This document shows, in pieces, positions 63,353 to 64,000 of a DNA stretch of 64,000 bases. Numbering within the stretch: the stretch's first letter is position 1; every line of letters begins with the position of its first letter. The stretch spans positions 1-64,000 of IMG/VR virus record IMGVR_UViG_3300032249_001455; one strand, 5' to 3'. Below the pieces are notes generated by a model that ran no database searches, was not told the DNA's origin, and saw nothing but the letters and a program-made list of their open reading frames with translations. A program made the position numbers and the translations under genes. This stretch comes from a virus.

Positions 63353-63678
63353 TGGGACAAACACGATCCGACGAGCCAGAAGGAAACGGAATCTTCATCG
63401 GGGCGGTCTTTGGCGTCTTCACAGTGATTTTCGTGATTTTTGTGACTTCAATGTTATGTTCCAAGTCAAAGATAGACCCAGAAACAACATATCAAGTATT
63501 TGATGTGACAGACAGCGTGGGCAAGACATACCGAAACCTGAAGCGCTTTGATGGAAACACATTTGTGGACTACCATAGAAACCTGTACAGTTTCCACGGG
63601 AACTACACCGTGATCAGCAGAAATGTCAGCGGCGAAGAGTTAATGATGGAAGTGGGCATAGAAAAGGAAAACCAATGA
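63349..63678 (+). CDS. Single-pass membrane protein
   Basis: 109 aa from ATG at 63349 overlapping the upstream stop. Transmembrane segment FIGAVFGVFTVIFVIFVTSM then a beta-rich soluble domain (TYQVFDVTDSVGKTYRNLKR). Unknown function. Confidence 0.6.
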   Translation: MMGQTRSDEPEGNGIFIGAVFGVFTVIFVIFVTSMLCSKSKIDPETTYQVFDVTDSVGKTYRNLKRFDGNTFVDYHRNLYSFHGNYTVISRNVSGEELMMEVGIEKENQ

Positions 63679-63827
63679 ACGGTGAAAAAGAATTGAAGAA
63701 CCTGAAGTCTTTGGTCAGGAGTTTCCTGAAGGAGATAGAATATGTCCCGATGCGAGCCGTAGACTGCGACCAGGACGAGATTGAAAGACTGATGGCGCAA
63801 CTCGCCGAGGCGGCTAAAGAGAGATGA
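63675..63827 (+). CDS. 50-residue helical protein
   Basis: MNGEKELKNLKSLVRSFLKE, then IEYVPMRAVDCDQDEIERLMAQLAEAAKER. ATGA overlaps upstream and downstream. Unknown. Confidence 0.55.
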   Translation: MNGEKELKNLKSLVRSFLKEIEYVPMRAVDCDQDEIERLMAQLAEAAKER

Positions 63828-64000
63828 ACCCGACAGACCATCTGATTGGCAGGCAAGAGGACTTGGACTTTCTAGTGAAGATGACTGAAAGTCTCTACAA
63901 AATGCTTGAGGAAAGACACCATGATCTCATGGTCTTCTTCGGGGATATTTGTTGCGACCCCCAACGCTGGCCGATACATCTGAAGCCGATATGGTACGGG
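63824..64000 (+). CDS. Unknown protein, partial
   Basis: 59 codons from an ATG overlapping the upstream stop, open to the end of the window. NPTDHLIGRQEDLDFLVKMT, then SLYKMLEERHHDLMVFFGDI. The family of the array is not evident, although SLYKMLEE is reminiscent of its N-terminal helix. Confidence 0.55.
   Translation, partial: MNPTDHLIGRQEDLDFLVKMTESLYKMLEERHHDLMVFFGDICCDPQRWPIHLKPIWYG

Noticed and set aside
1-64000. tRNA genes and CRISPR arrays
   Set aside because: No cloverleaf with T-loop GTTCRANNC and acceptor stem, and no spaced direct repeats of 25-40 bp were found by eye; the tandem repeats present are protein-coding.

Overview
The window is a stretch of a large tailed-phage genome (Caudoviricetes), most likely assembled from an environmental sample. 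The evidence is a T4-like replication and recombination set (DnaB/gp41-type helicase, candidate UvsY, gp32-type ssDNA-binding protein, UvsX recombinase, dNMP kinase), long fibre genes with phage-type N-termini, a free-standing HNH gene, an intein, and dozens of tiny genes linked by 4-nt ATGA/GTGA/TTGA overlaps. The DNA polymerase is a compact, divergent family A enzyme rather than the T4 family B type. Genes outside the fibre block favour AGG/AGA (Arg) and ATA (Ile). Promoters that fit the bacterial sigma70 consensus are visible, so the host is a bacterium, but I cannot name it. I saw no tRNA, rRNA or CRISPR array.

Layout. 1-2.45 kb (minus strand): a Thr/Pro-repeat protein running off the left edge, a CapK/PaaK-like adenylate-forming protein and a GT2 glycosyltransferase. 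2.57-4.4 kb: a secreted trypsin-like protease and two unknown minus-strand genes. 4.4-4.9 kb: a 503-bp structured non-coding region. 4.9-7.0 kb: a small basic protein, the polymerase and a sigma-like protein. 7.0-14.5 kb: five coupled glycosyltransferase/methyltransferase genes, several of them fusions. 14.5-24.7 kb: HNH nuclease, GMP reductase, helicase, UvsY-like protein, HhH DNA glycosylase, gp32-like protein, UvsX and small unknowns. 24.7-28.0 kb: a Ski2-like helicase holding a 431-residue LAGLIDADG intein in motif V. 28.0-35.7 kb: a Ser-rich repeat protein, dNMP kinase, a zinc-finger/TnsA-like nuclease, an HD protein and two glycosyltransferases. 35.7-46.05 kb: adhesin-like fibre genes combining lectin (LamG-like), YadA-like and arylsulfotransferase-like propeller domains; the DNA from about 38.9 kb has a different codon style (CGN arginine) and looks imported. 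46.1-53.1 kb: ThyX, FmdB-type zinc ribbon, ClpP-like protease, DraRnl-type RNA ligase, BPSL0761-like protein and a C5 cytosine methyltransferase. 53.1-64.0 kb: an accessory region of very small, tightly coupled genes.

Two things in the last region stand out. First, fourteen paralogous genes of about 80-130 codons (56.9-63.05 kb) encode an otherwise unrecognised protein family: an N-terminal KLY..LL-type helix, a central W..YL..LG block and a C-terminal A.K.L.LG(G/Y/L)(F/L)P signature. Eleven lie back to back, and the codons of the C-terminal signature often double as the Shine-Dalgarno sequence of the next gene. Second, two copies of a 155/164-bp hairpin element (53255-53409 and 57386-57549) with IS200/IS605-like ends sit directly after TTTAT. 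Each splits a gene, and removing each exactly restores an open reading frame. Nearby lies the 5' stump of an NAD-dependent sugar epimerase gene, so this region is actively rearranging.

How it fits together: polymerase, helicase, gp32/UvsX/UvsY and Ski2-like helicase copy and recombine the genome; GuaC, ThyX and dNMP kinase adjust nucleotide pools; the C5 methyltransferase modifies DNA; the glycosyltransferase/methyltransferase cluster probably decorates virion proteins or the host surface; and the fibre block supplies receptor-binding or glycan-processing adhesins.
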